A DNA stretch of 64,000 nt, from assembly GCA_016710165.1 (NCBI GenBank), contig JADJLJ010000001.1:930001-994000 (forward strand). The letters run 5' to 3'. Under the pieces are notes generated by a model. The model was given only the letters and a program-made list of their open reading frames with translations, made no database searches and was not told the origin of the DNA. Below, piece after piece: positions 44,402 to 54,084 of this stretch. Every line of letters begins with the position of its first letter. Position 1 is the stretch's first letter. Source of the DNA: Chitinophagaceae bacterium (GTDB lineage Bacteria; Bacteroidota; Bacteroidia; Chitinophagales; Chitinophagaceae). The translations under genes were made by a program, and so were the position numbers.

Positions 44402-45430
44402 TCAAACAATATTCACCTCCCTCTCCAGCACCACCCCAAACTTCTCTTTCACACTCAGCAATATCTCTTCACTCAAATTATAAATCTCATTGCCGCCCGC
44501 ATTGCCGTAATTCACCAGCACCAATGCCTGCTTTTCGTGGCAACCTGCATCGCCTTTGCGGTAGCCCTTCCACCCGCATTGCTCAATCAGCCATCCAGCA
44601 GCCAGCTTTACATTTCCATTTGGTAAATCATATCCAACTATACCGGGGAATTGCGAACGGAGAACTGCAAACTGCGAACTGCTGATCTCCGGGTTCTTAT
44701 AAAAACTTCCCGCATTACCAATATCCGCCGGATCGGGCAATTTCGAAGAACGGATATTGATCACCGCCTGCGAAATGGCCTGTATGCTCAATTGTTTCAC
44801 ACCCATCCTTTCCAGTTCCTGTTCGATGGCGCCGTAGGAAGTATTGAACTGCGGGATACGGTTTAGCCGGTAAGTAACATGGGTGATGACAAATTCATTT
44901 TTATATCTCCGTTTGAACACACTATCCCGGTAACCGAATTCACAATCATTCAATGAAAAGTGTATGATCTTCTTATCCGGGATATGAAAGGCCTCCAGCG
45001 AAAAGAACACATCTTTTATCTCCGCCCCATAGGCCCCGATGTTCTGCATGGGTGAAGCGCCCACATTGCCGGGGATCAATGAAAGGTTCTCCACCCCCGC
45101 CCAGCCGTTTTGAATGCAATGCAGCACAAAATGATGCCAGTTAACGCCTGCCCCCGCCTGTACATATACATGGTGGGTGTCTTCCTTGATCTCCTTTATC
45201 CCCAGTATCTCATTTTTTAAGACCAGGCCATCCACATTTTTGGTGAAGAGGATATTGCTGCCGCCGCCTAAGATCAGCGTTGATCGTTGTCCGTTGGTCG
45301 TTGTTCGTGTGTTGAATTCAAGCAGTTCATGTAATTCGTCAACAGAATTAAAACGGGCAAATTGTTTTGCTGAAACATCGATCCCGAATGTATTAAACGA
45401 CCTGAGTGATATATTCTCCTGCACATTCAT
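44402..45430 (-). CDS. murB: UDP-N-acetylmuramate dehydrogenase MurB
   Basis: 342 residues. FAD-binding PCMH-type domain: 'LILGGGSNILFT', 'IPGNVGASPMQNIGAYGAEI' and 'FGYRDSVFK' (Tyr/Arg-containing). The C-terminal domain has 'GNAGSFYKNPEIS' (catalytic Ser) and 'AAGWLIEQCGWKGYRKGDAG' with a C-terminal 'NYGNAGGNEI'. This is a type I MurB, which reduces enolpyruvyl-UDP-GlcNAc to UDP-MurNAc in peptidoglycan synthesis. Start 45430 chosen for MNVQENISLRSFNTFGID, a standard N-terminus. Confidence 0.96.
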   Translation of the reverse strand: MNVQENISLRSFNTFGIDVSAKQFARFNSVDELHELLEFNTRTTTNGQRSTLILGGGSNILFTKNVDGLVLKNEILGIKEIKEDTHHVYVQAGAGVNWHHFVLHCIQNGWAGVENLSLIPGNVGASPMQNIGAYGAEIKDVFFSLEAFHIPDKKIIHFSLNDCEFGYRDSVFKRRYKNEFVITHVTYRLNRIPQFNTSYGAIEQELERMGVKQLSIQAISQAVINIRSSKLPDPADIGNAGSFYKNPEISSSQFAVLRSQFPGIVGYDLPNGNVKLAAGWLIEQCGWKGYRKGDAGCHEKQALVLVNYGNAGGNEIYNLSEEILLSVKEKFGVVLEREVNIV

Positions 45431-45457
45431 TCTTAATTCTTAATTTTTACTTTTTAA

Positions 45458-47934
45458 TCAATTCGTATCCACATCCGCCACCACCGTCACACTCTTGAAA
45501 TTCTTCTCTGCATTCACCAGGTTTATATAATTCCGGATGGCCGCTTTATACCGTAAACTCATGCCCGGCTCTTTTGGCAGCTTGATCAGTATCTCCATCA
45601 GGTATTGGTTGCGGATCCGGTTCACTACGGGTGCAGCTGGTCCTGCTACAAAATCCTTCAGGTCCTGCTTCAGCAAAGTTGCCAGTTTTTCCGCAGCAGC
45701 CCCTACAATATCTTTATCCCTGTGTTTCAAAGTAAGTAAAATGATGCGGCTGAACGGCGGGTAAAAGAATTCCTTCCGCTTTTCGATCTCGTACGCATAG
45801 AACTGTTTGTAATCATGTTGCTGAACCAGCTGCAGCAACGGGTGCTTGGGGTTGCTGGTCTGTATGAATACCTTGCCCTGCTCCTTCTTTCTGCCGGCCC
45901 GACCACTCACCTGCTCCATCAGCTGAAAAGCCCGTTCATTCACCCGGAAATCGGCAAAGGCCAGCAAACCATCTGCATCCAGTATGCCTACCAGGCTTAC
46001 TTTGTCAAAATCAAGCCCCTTCACCACCATTTGCGTGCCCACCAGGATATCCAGCCGGTGCTGCTCGAATAATTGTATCAGGTTATCATGCGCCGTTTTT
46101 CCCCGCACACTGTCCACATCCATCCGGGCTATTTTGTATTTGCTGAAATCCGCTTCCAGCTGTTCCTCGATCTTTTCGGTCCCGAAATTTTTCTCCAGCC
46201 AGTTATTGCTGCCGCATGCCGGGCAGGTAATTAATTTGGGATAGGTACTGCCGCAATAATGGCAATGCAGTTTATTGCTGAACTTATGCAGCGTAAGAGA
46301 AACATCGCAATGGGTGCACTGCGGAATAAAACCACACACGCCACAGACCAGTAAGGATTATAACCTCTCCGGTTTTGAAACAGGATCACCTGCCGGTCGG
46401 CATCCAGCGCCTGCTGCATGGCTTCTTTCAACTGGGGACTGATCATCACTTTGCCCTTCTGGGCTACCTGCCGGGTATTGATGATGTCTATCTCCGGCAA
46501 TTTGATGCCGCCGAAACGTTCATTCAGTTCCACCAATGCATATTTATCATGCAGGGCATTGTAATAACTTTCCACCGAGGGCGTGGCGCTGCCGAGCAGC
46601 ACTTTCGCTTTGAACAGCGATGCATAGTAAATGGCAGCATCCCTAGCATTGTACCGGGGAGCCGGATCCTGCTGCTTGAAGGAAGCATCATGCTCTTCGT
46701 CCACTATGATCAGCCCGAGGTCTTTAAAGGGCAGGAAAAGGGCGCTCCGTGCACCCAGCACGATCCGCACTTCGCCGGTACGTATCTTATTCCATAATTC
46801 AATGCGTTCGTTGTTGTTGAAACGGGAGTGATAGATGGTGATGTTGCCGCCAAAATGTTTCTGCAGCCGGCGGATGATCTGGGTGGTCAACGCGATCTCC
46901 GGCAACAGGTATAAGACCTGTTTGCCTTCCGAAAAATATTTTTCGATCAGTTTAATGTACACCTGGGTCTTACCGCTGCTGGTAACGCCATGCAGCAGGC
47001 AAACATTCTTTGTTTCAAATGCTTTTGCCACCGCATCGGAACTTTCCTGCTGGGCTGCACTAAACTCAAAATCTATTTCCACGTTCTTTGGCATGGACCT
47101 TACCCGGTCAACGGCACGTTTTTCTATGACCAGCACATCCTTATCCACCAGGCCCTTCAACTGGGCCACTGATGCGCCTGATTTTTTTAACAGCTCAGCC
47201 TGGGTAACATCGCCTCCTGTTTTCTGAAGATGGAGATAAGCCAGCAATAGTTCCATTTGTTTAGGCGCCCGGCTCCAATTATTAAGCAGGTCGCTTAACT
47301 TATCTTCATTGCTGTATTCCGGGTTCAGCAGCACATAGCTTTCCTTTTTTATTTTGTATTGCTCATCCATCGCTTCCCACACATGGCATACCTTTTTATC
47401 GATCAGTTTTTTGATGATGGGATACACATGGGTGATGTCCAGTACCTGCTGTACCTCTGTAAGCCGGAGTTCCTTTTTCAGCAGCAATGCTTCCGCTACC
47501 AGGAATTCTTCGTCATTCAGGTTAGAGAAATCCTCCCCGGCCTCTTCATTGTAAATTAAAATGGTTTCGCTGCTCAGTTTAAAATGCGTGGGCAATGCCG
47601 CCGCCATCACTTCGCCTTCGGTGCACATGTAATATTCGCTCAGCCATTGCCAGAGTTGTAATTGCTGCGGGTACAGGATGGGGGCATCGTCCAGTACATT
47701 CAATATCTCCTTGGTAGGGTAATCGGGTTTTTTATCCGATACGGACCCGATTATACCGGCATATTTCTTCTGTTTGCCAAAGACCACTTCGGCCCGGCAA
47801 CCGGGTTGGGCCCTTTCTTTTAAACGGGACGGAACAGTATACGTGTATGTGGTGGGAACCGCCAGTGGAAGAATGATCGTTGCCCATAGACCGGATGATT
47901 CAACTGCAAATGCTATTTCATTTTCCTTGTTCAT
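45458..47934 (-). CDS. priA: Primosomal protein N' (replication restart helicase PriA), one frameshift
   Basis: PriA restarts stalled replication forks. The N-terminal piece (47934-46231) has the 3'BD ('LPLAVPTTYTYTVPSRLKER'), Walker A 'LLHGVTSSGKTQVYI', the DEAH-type 'LIIVDEEHDASFKQ' and 'LGSATPSVESYYNAL'. The second piece (46339-45458) carries the zinc-binding 'QCTHCDVSLTLH', 'LHCHYCGST', 'ITCPACGSNNW' cysteines and the helicase motifs 'ILVGTQMVVKGLDFDKV' and 'EQVSGRAGRKKEQG'. They are separate only because one base is missing around 'tactggtctgtggcg' (about 46345), after which the frame restores 'YWSCGVCGFIPQCTHC'. Repaired size is about 825 residues, normal. Confidence 0.92.
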
Positions 47935-47964
47935 CTTAGCTCATCTAAAGTTAACCTGAATTTC

Positions 47965-48747
47965 TCAGTTAATATTTCCTGCCTTGGCATTTATCCAGCT
48001 TGCCTTGTACCTTTTTAATCCGTCTTCCATCGCCTGGTACACTTTTCCTTTTAAGGTAGCAACATCATCCAGGGTCAGTCCCTCCACGCTGATCTCTTCC
48101 AGGTAAACAGCCCTTGACCTGCCCGGGTTAAGAGAGAAAATGCTGCTGTGGTGCATGCGGTCATACGCATCCAGGATCAAAATGGGTTTGATGGGTGTCT
48201 GTGTTTCGATGGCGATCCTGAATGCCCCGTCATAAAATTCCTTCAAAGGATCGGTACTCATATTGAACGTGCCTTCCGGGCTGATGACGACCGAGATGCC
48301 CTTTTTGAGCACCGATATGAGTTGTTTTACACTTTTTGCCCTGTTTTCGGGGTTATCCCGCTCCACCATCACCACGGCATTCTTATATATAAAGCCAAAG
48401 AGGGGGATCTTTGCCATCTCTGCTTTTCCCAATACCCGGAAATGTTGCCCCCGGATGGCCTTGAACAGGATGGGGATGTCCAGGAAAGAGCTGTGGTTGA
48501 ATACAAATACATATTGCCGGTTCCTGTCATGGGGCGTTTCAAAGATGTTGCGGTGAAAGATGCCCAGCATAAAGATCACAAAATCAGACCAGCATTGGCA
48601 AAGCCAGTAGATAAAATTGCCCCCCTTTATCTTCCCAAAGAACGATGCTGCCACCACCAGCGGAAAGACCAGCAGCAGGAAGGCCGTGAAGGGCAAAAAG
48701 GCATAAATGGTAAAAAGGACCCGCAAGGCCCGGCTTATGGATGGCAT
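47965..48747 (-). CDS. 1-acyl-sn-glycerol-3-phosphate acyltransferase (PlsC family)
   Basis: 260 residues from the Met that begins MPSISRALRVLFTIYAFLPF; the longer frame (to 48813) has an unlikely Pro/Gly-rich lead. Motif I 'NHSSFLDIPI' (H-x4-D) and motif III 'ISPEGTFNM' are clear, and 'LGKAEMAKIPLFGFI' fits motif II. N-terminal membrane helices (about 5-50). It converts lysophosphatidic acid to phosphatidic acid or acylates related lysolipids. The gene is 30 bp from priA on the same strand. Confidence 0.92.
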   Translation of the reverse strand: MPSISRALRVLFTIYAFLPFTAFLLLVFPLVVAASFFGKIKGGNFIYWLCQCWSDFVIFMLGIFHRNIFETPHDRNRQYVFVFNHSSFLDIPILFKAIRGQHFRVLGKAEMAKIPLFGFIYKNAVVMVERDNPENRAKSVKQLISVLKKGISVVISPEGTFNMSTDPLKEFYDGAFRIAIETQTPIKPILILDAYDRMHHSSIFSLNPGRSRAVYLEEISVEGLTLDDVATLKGKVYQAMEDGLKRYKASWINAKAGNIN

Positions 48748-48889
48748 AATCAGGGGCGAATATAACAGATTCCTCCCTGGCCCCGGGTGGCCGACCCCTG
48801 GTTTTGGGGCCAAATACCGGGATTTGGGTATTTTTGCCCGTAACCTGTTGATATTTTTTGGAAAACGCTGCTAGATTTTAGCAGTAAAC

Positions 48890-48906
48890 CCTTACCTTTG
48901 CCGTCC
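48890..48906 (+). promoter_or_regulatory. Promoter -7 region of rplU
   Basis: CCTTACCTTTGCCGTCC contains TACCTTTG (48893-48900) 22 bp before the ATG; identical 17 nt precede rpmB on the opposite strand. Confidence 0.6.
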
Positions 48907-48922
48907 TAAATTTGGGATATTT

Positions 48923-49228
48923 ATGTTAGCAGTAGTTAAAATAGCAGGTCAGCAGTTCAAGGTGAAGGCTGGCGATAGCTTATATGTTCCTCACATCGAG
49001 GGCAAAGCCGGTGATTCAGTAGAATTTGCCGATGTATTGATGACCGACAACAACGGAAAAGTTGTTCTGGGCAGCGACGTGAAAGCGGTGGTTAAAGCCG
49101 AGATCATCAGCGACCTGGTTAAGGGCGACAAAGTGATCGCTTTTAAGATGAAAAGAAGGAAGGGTTTCCGTAAAAAACACGGTCACCGTACCCAGTATAC
49201 ACAGATCAAAGTAACAGGAATTGCTTAA
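48923..49228 (+). CDS. rplU: 50S ribosomal protein L21
   Basis: 101 residues: MLAVVKIAGQQFKVKAGDSL and 'FKMKRRKGFRKKHGHRTQYT' and 'QIKVTGIA' are L21 signatures. Located directly upstream of rpmA as in most bacteria. Confidence 0.97.
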   Translation: MLAVVKIAGQQFKVKAGDSLYVPHIEGKAGDSVEFADVLMTDNNGKVVLGSDVKAVVKAEIISDLVKGDKVIAFKMKRRKGFRKKHGHRTQYTQIKVTGIA

Positions 49229-49319
49229 TAAAAAAGTTAACAGTTAATAGTTAACGGTTGCTGCACTTCAGAAGTGATCAACTACAAACTACAAACTACA
49301 AACTACAAACTCATAAAAC

Positions 49320-49586
49320 ATGGCACATAAAAAAGGTGAAGGCTCGGTAAAAAATGGTCGTGATTCACAAAGCAAAAGATTGGGTGTAAAAATTTATGGT
49401 GGTCAGCCTGCGATCGCCGGGAATATCATTCTCCGCCAGCGTGGTACCACCTACCATCCTGGCAAAAATGTTGGTATCGGAAAAGACTTTACCATCTTTG
49501 CATTGACAGACGGACTGGTTGAATTCAAAAAAACCAAAGGAGATAAGACCCTTGTATCGGTTGCCGCAGTGGAAGCTACGGCTTAA
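49320..49586 (+). CDS. rpmA: 50S ribosomal protein L27
   Basis: 88 residues: MAHKKGEGSVKNGRDSQSKR, 'LGVKIYGGQPAIAGNIILRQ' and 'HPGKNVGIGKDFTIFAL' identify L27. There is no N-terminal extension, so it starts directly at the functional N-terminus. Forms a bicistron with rplU. Confidence 0.97.
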   Translation: MAHKKGEGSVKNGRDSQSKRLGVKIYGGQPAIAGNIILRQRGTTYHPGKNVGIGKDFTIFALTDGLVEFKKTKGDKTLVSVAAVEATA

Positions 49587-49603
49587 AATTTTTTAATATT
49601 TTT

Positions 49604-49633
49604 TTGGTAGTTTAAAAAATATTTATACTTTTA
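49604..49633 (+). promoter_or_regulatory. Promoter of the H1-like peptide gene
   Basis: -33 TTG (49604-49606), 19-nt spacer, -7 TACTTTTA (49626-49633; 7 of 8 to TAnnTTTG by form). Confidence 0.45.
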
Positions 49634-49667
49634 AGTATTATTTACTAACCAATTAAATTTTAAAAAA

Positions 49668-49769
49668 ATGGCAACAAAGAAAAAAGCTGCAAAAAAAGCT
49701 GCTCCTAAGAAGAAAGCTGCTCCTAAAAAGAAAGCTGCTCCTAAGAAGAAAGCTGCAAAGAAGAAATAA
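49668..49769 (+). CDS. Histone H1-like Lys/Ala/Pro-rich peptide (33 aa)
   Basis: 33 residues, MATKKKAAKKAAPKKKAAPK at the start, made almost only of K, A and P in K-K-K-A-A-P repeats. Such short basic tails resemble histone H1/HU C-terminal domains and are seen as separate small 'histone H1-like' genes in Bacteroidetes. The ATG follows A-rich leader DNA and a plausible promoter, and a strong terminator ends the gene, so the transcript is probably real. Role in DNA or ribosome compaction is inferred from composition only. Far below most ORF length cut-offs. Confidence 0.7.
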   Translation: MATKKKAAKKAAPKKKAAPKKKAAPKKKAAKKK

Positions 49770-49802
49770 TCTTCGCTTTTTTAGAAAAGCAAAATATCTT
49801 GA

Positions 49803-49832
49803 AAGTCCCGGAAGTTCTTCGGGACTTTTTCT
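49803..49832 (+). terminator. Terminator after the H1-like gene
   Basis: Stem AAGTCCCG / CGGGACTT followed by T-rich DNA. Confidence 0.85.
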
Positions 49833-50098
49833 TTTCAGAAACTCCCGTCCACAAAGGGTTTCAACGGGAACCATTCCGGCAGTTATTTTCAGATCTTCCG
49901 TTCCCAGCTATGCTCAAATCTTACTTTTTCCTGTACCGGTAAACAAAACCGTTTTCATTTTTTCCTGTCCGGCATTTTCATTTTCCGCATCATTTTATCC
50001 ATTGCGCTGTTCCTCCTTTGCATCATTTATGGTTGATTTTCCCGTTTTCAGCCGCCCCGGCCAAAACCGCCCAATTGCCTTATTTGTTACTTTTAGGT

Positions 50099-51784
50099 AT
50101 GGATAACTACCAAATAGCCGAAAATTTTTCCCTGCTGGCCAAATTGATGGACATACACGGAGAAAACAGTTTTAAGGCAAAATCGTATGCAGCGGCTGCA
50201 TTCAATATTGAAAAACTTCCGGTGCAGTTAACGGATGCGCCGCATGAAAAGATCTTCGGGTTTAAAGGCATCGGAGAATCCTCCGGGAAAAAAATAATCG
50301 AACTGTTAGAGACCGGTTCTCTCCAGGCATTGCAGGAAATGATCGCTAAAACACCCGCGGGTGTGATCGAAATGCTGAACATAAAAGGCATCGGTCCAAA
50401 AAAAATATCCACCATCTGGAAAGAGATGCAGATCGAAAGCATCGGTGAACTTTTATACGCCTGCAAAGAGAACCGGCTTAAATTATATAAGGGCTTTGGC
50501 GAAAAGACCCAGCAGAATGTGATGGAGAGCATTGAATTTTATTTAAGCAGTCACGGCAGTTATTTACATCCCCAGGTGGAGGCCGTAGTACCGCAAATAA
50601 CCGCCTATCTTGAAAAGTCATTCGGCCCGGAAAATGTATTCATCACAGGCAGTTTCAAACGGCAGTTGGAGATCATTGAAGAACTGTAATACGTGATCAA
50701 AAGCAGCAATGAGGCCATCAAGCCAAAATTCCAGTCGGCCAACCCGCCCGAACTGCTGGAGGAAAAACCGGGTACCTTATTATATAAGCTGCTCAACGGC
50801 CTCAAACTGAGGCTTCATACCGGGGAAACCGATGTGGAAAAAAGGCTCTTCGTTACCGGTTCCAGCCCCGAATTCAGCGAAAACTTCCTCTCCCGCTACC
50901 CCAACCTGGATTTCAGCAAGGTTTCCGGGGCCGATGACCAGCCCCTTTTTGCCCAGGCGGGCATCTCCCATATACCAGCCTGCCTGCGGGAAATGCCCAC
51001 AATAATTGACCGGGCTAAAAAAGCGCCCCTGCCTGAACTTATCCAACCCTTCGATATCAGGGGCATCATCCACAGTCACAGCAACTGGAGTGACGGCAGC
51101 AATACCCTGGAAGAAATGGCCCTTGCCGCCAAAGCACAGGGACTGGAATACCTGGTGATCAGCGACCACAGCAAAAGTGCATTTTATGCCAATGGACTGA
51201 ACGAAGAACGGATAAAAGCCCAGCACCAGTTAGTGGATGAACTGAACAGCAAACTGGCCGGCTTCAAAATATTCAAAAGCATTGAAAGCGATATCCTCTA
51301 CGACGGAAGCCTCGACTATTCCAATTCAATACTGTCAACCTTCGACCTCGTCATCGCATCGGTGCACAGCATATTAAGTATGACCGAAGAAAAAGCGATG
51401 CAACGGCTGATCGCTGCCATTGAAAATCCTTATACAACCATACTGGGGCATATGACCGGCAGGTTATTGCTCAGCCGAAAAGGATACCCCGTTGATCATA
51501 AAAAAATAGTGGATGCCTGTGCAGCCAATAAGGTGGTGATAGAACTGAATGCACACCCGAGCAGGCTGGATATTGACTGGCGGCATATTTACCTTGCGCT
51601 TGAAAAAGGCGTGATGATCTCCATTGATCCCGATGCCCACAGCATTGAAGGGTTCAGCGACACCCGCTATGGCGTACTGGCGGCACAAAAAGCCATGGTG
51701 ACCAAAGAACAGAACCTGAGCAGCATGGGGCTGGCGCAGTTTGAAAACTTTATACAGGAGCGGAAGGCGGTGAAAGTGATTTAG
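50099..51784 (+). CDS. polX: PolX-type DNA polymerase/PHP domain protein (in-frame stop)
   Basis: About 561 residues from the ATG 50099 (MDNYQIAENFSLLAKLMDIH). N-terminal helix-hairpin-helix repeats ('GFKGIGESSGKKIIELLE', 'LNIKGIGPKKISTIW') and a nucleotidyltransferase-like part. A TAA at 50687 splits the gene; a GAA there would read 'IIEELEYVIKSS' and the frame continues without shift through the PHP domain with its metal ligands ('IIHSHSNWSDGSN', 'VISDHSKS', 'SIESDILYDG', 'ASVHSIL', 'ELNAHPSRLD', 'SIDPDAHS'). The usual polymerase Asp-x-Asp near 'GSFKR' is not visible, so polymerase activity is doubtful even if intact; the PHP exonuclease site looks complete. The second piece alone would start at GTG 50693. 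Confidence 0.87.
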
Positions 51785-51837
51785 CTGAGGCATTTAGGCA
51801 TATAGGAGAGATAGTTGGTCCCTATATGGTTGAATGT

Positions 51838-51985
51838 GGTTGAAATTGGTTGAATGTGGTTGAATGTGGTTGAATATTGTTGAATGTCGTTTTTATGTAT
51901 TTTCTATGTTTCCTATGTGGTCCAATTTGGTTGAATGTTGTTTTGATGCATTTTCTATGTTTCCTATGTTCCTATGTGGTTCAAA
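51838..51985. repeat. GTTGAATGTG tandem repeats and CTATGTTTCCTATG repeats
   Basis: About seven GGTTGAATGTG/GGTTGAAATT-type units (51828-51892 and 51928-51939) then TCTATGTTTCCTATGTGG (51903-) and TTCTATGTTTCCTATGTTCC (51953-), the inverse of the repeat at 14877-15037. This occupies most of the 271-bp gap after polX. Confidence 0.75.
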
Positions 51986-52055
51986 CAGGTTTAATGTGGT
52001 TCACCTGGCATTGCAAATACAACTTTATTAAACTATTTTTCGGAAAACAATCATC

Positions 52056-52733
52056 ATGATCCCCGAATTACCCCTCTACATTAATATTGTTTTTATAATT
52101 ACCACCTTGCTAACGGTTTTTCTTTTTTACAGGGCTGCCAACAGGTCTATAACAACATTAACTGTAATTACCGGATGGATGCTGGTGCAGGCCGGCCTGG
52201 CTTTTAGTGGATTTTATACCGTCACGGATACCTTTCCACCCCGGTTTGCACTGATCGCAGTACCGGCCATTGTTTTTATCATCATCCTGTTCCTGGTACC
52301 TGCGGGAAGAAAATACCTAGATGGCCTCGACCCCAGGACCATGACCATACTGCATATCGTTCGCATACCGGTGGAGTTGACCCTCTACTGGTTATTCCTT
52401 AATAAAGCTGTACCTGATATAATGACCTTTGCCGGGAGGAACTTTGATATCATTGCCGGCATTACGGCCCCCATCATCTTTTACATAGGTTTTGCAAATA
52501 ACCAGCCCCGTAAAATGATCCTGGTTGCCTGGAACCTGCTATGCCTTGGCTTGCTTTTTAATATTGTCATCACTGCGGTGTTTTCTGCCCCATCCTCTTT
52601 TCAGCAGTTTGGCCTCGACCAGCCCAATATCGCCATCCTGTATTTCCCCTTTGTGTGGCTGCCCTGCTGTGTGGTGCCGCTGGTGCTGCTGAGTCATTTG
52701 GCAAGTTTGAGGAAGTTGTTGTTGAATAAATGA
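52056..52733 (+). CDS. Conserved hypothetical integral membrane protein
   Basis: 225 residues with about six membrane helices, for example at 7-25, 38-58, 66-86, 103-120, 129-147 and 190-215. Conserved-looking polar loops are 'FYTVTDTFPPRFALI', 'AGRKYLDGLDPRTMTILHI' and 'YIGFANNQPRKMIL'. I do not recognise a named family; similar proteins appear in Bacteroidetes as uncharacterised membrane proteins. ATG 52056 is the first start and follows repeat DNA. Confidence 0.7.
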   Translation: MIPELPLYINIVFIITTLLTVFLFYRAANRSITTLTVITGWMLVQAGLAFSGFYTVTDTFPPRFALIAVPAIVFIIILFLVPAGRKYLDGLDPRTMTILHIVRIPVELTLYWLFLNKAVPDIMTFAGRNFDIIAGITAPIIFYIGFANNQPRKMILVAWNLLCLGLLFNIVITAVFSAPSSFQQFGLDQPNIAILYFPFVWLPCCVVPLVLLSHLASLRKLLLNK

Positions 52734-52819
52734 GGGTTAATATGGATTGATCGAGTTGTATTTGCGAAAAATTAATAAGCTGAAACTTTCGCCTATTTTT
52801 GAGTTAGCTGTAATTAACA

Positions 52820-53287
52820 ATGCTACACGTAAAACTCTTCATATTAGCAACCTTAAGTCTGGTGACACTTAATTGCAGGACAATTTCTCACAAGTATTCA
52901 ATTGAAATTCGGCATTTTGCTGGTGCAGTGGGTTTGACGATTTATTACATCGTTGACGATAAATCCATAATGGTTGACACTCATTGTGACTTGGAGAATT
53001 GCAAAAGAAAAAATGTCTACAAAAGAAGTCTTACATCTGTGCAAAGTGACAGTTTATTTCAAGCATTAAAATCTTTGCACCTGGACACTTTAAAGACAAG
53101 TTACAAACCTAAAGGAATGGCATTTGATGGGCTTGTCTCTTCAATAAAACTTCGTGGTTCTGAATTTCCAAACAAGGACATATCTATCGACAATGTAGAC
53201 TTACCGGCAACGGACAGTTTATATAGAATTTTAGACCGACTTATTTTGGAAAAAAAATATCAGTTTTATCATTTCGGTGAAGAATAA
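52820..53287 (+). CDS. Hypothetical lipoprotein-like protein
   Basis: 155 residues beginning MLHVKLFILATLSLVTLNCR, a signal sequence with a lipobox-like 'VTLNC'. The body has alternating strands ('KYSIEIRHFAGAVGLTIYYI', 'SIKLRGSEFPNKDISI') and no recognised domain. The gene is A+T-rich and separated from its neighbour by a long palindromic spacer. Probably an accessory or transferred gene. Confidence 0.6.
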   Translation: MLHVKLFILATLSLVTLNCRTISHKYSIEIRHFAGAVGLTIYYIVDDKSIMVDTHCDLENCKRKNVYKRSLTSVQSDSLFQALKSLHLDTLKTSYKPKGMAFDGLVSSIKLRGSEFPNKDISIDNVDLPATDSLYRILDRLILEKKYQFYHFGEE

Positions 53288-53288
53288 C

Positions 53289-53486
53289 TACAGCCAACTT
53301 GGGTTTTGTGCAAGTGTGGCCTGACAAACAAACTTCAGCCAATTGCAAATCCAGGCTGTGGTTCGGGCTGGACAAACAACTTTGGGCTTTAGTTCTTAAC
53401 TTCAACTTCAGTTTTTCAATCAGCAGCGGCTGTGGGCGGACGGAATACTAATGCCACACCTGCACAAAGCCCTGCTCGGTAGCTGT
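53289..53486. repeat. Long palindromic spacer (attC-like appearance)
   Basis: Left arm ACAGCC-AACTTGGG-TTTTGTGCAAGTGTGGC (53290-53320, written in parts) pairs with right arm GCCACACCTGCACAAAG ... GGTAGCTGT (53453-53486); the TTGTGCAAGTGTGGC / GCCACACCTGCACAA core matches in 14 of 15 positions. The central part has further small inverted repeats. It separates two unrelated A+T-rich ORFs. Confidence 0.65.
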
Positions 53487-53533
53487 CTTTGTTGTGTGGC
53501 TTTACGTTTATTATACTAACTATCGAAACACTT

Positions 53534-54079
53534 ATGTCGAAAAATGAGACTCTAAATATTCCAAAAATAAATCTCGATTCAAAAGGAGAATTAATAATTG
53601 AACCTACTCCCTCTTCATCAAAACATGATTTTGACTTTTTTGAAGGCAAATGGAAACTTCAAAATAAAAAACTCAAATCGAGATTAACTAATTGCAATGA
53701 ATGGATAGAATTTGAGTCGACGCAAGAAATGTATAGAGTATTAAATGGAATTGGAAATATTGACAATTTCCTTGCAACATTTGATGGGCAACCATTTGAA
53801 GGAATGACCGTACGACTTTTTAATCCAAAAACAAAATTATGGAGTATCTATTGGGCTGATTCAAGTCAAGGCAAATTAGATCCACCAGTTGTTGGTTCAT
53901 TTGAAAATAATGTTGGGTATTTTTTTACAAAAGATATTTTAAATGGTAAAAACGTCTTATTAGTTTTTCGTTGGGATGCTAGAGATAAAGAAAATCCTGT
54001 TTGGAGTCAGGCTTTATCAGATGATGATGGAATTAGTTGGGAATGGAATTGGTACATGTATATGTCAAAAATAAAATAA
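53534..54079 (+). CDS. DUF1579-like (lipocalin-fold) hypothetical protein
   Basis: About 181 residues when started at the ATG giving MSKNETLNIPKINLDSKGEL; the frame opens earlier at 53489 through spacer DNA. The pattern 'HDFDFFEGKWKLQNKKL' (F-x-G-x-W), 'EWIEFESTQEMYRVLNGIGN', 'EGMTVRLFNPKTKLWSIYWA' and 'WSQALSDDDGISWEWNW' resembles the DUF1579 group, whose members have a lipocalin-like beta barrel. No function is established. A+T-rich like its neighbour. Confidence 0.65.
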   Translation: MSKNETLNIPKINLDSKGELIIEPTPSSSKHDFDFFEGKWKLQNKKLKSRLTNCNEWIEFESTQEMYRVLNGIGNIDNFLATFDGQPFEGMTVRLFNPKTKLWSIYWADSSQGKLDPPVVGSFENNVGYFFTKDILNGKNVLLVFRWDARDKENPVWSQALSDDDGISWEWNWYMYMSKIK

Positions 54080-54084
54080 CCGCA

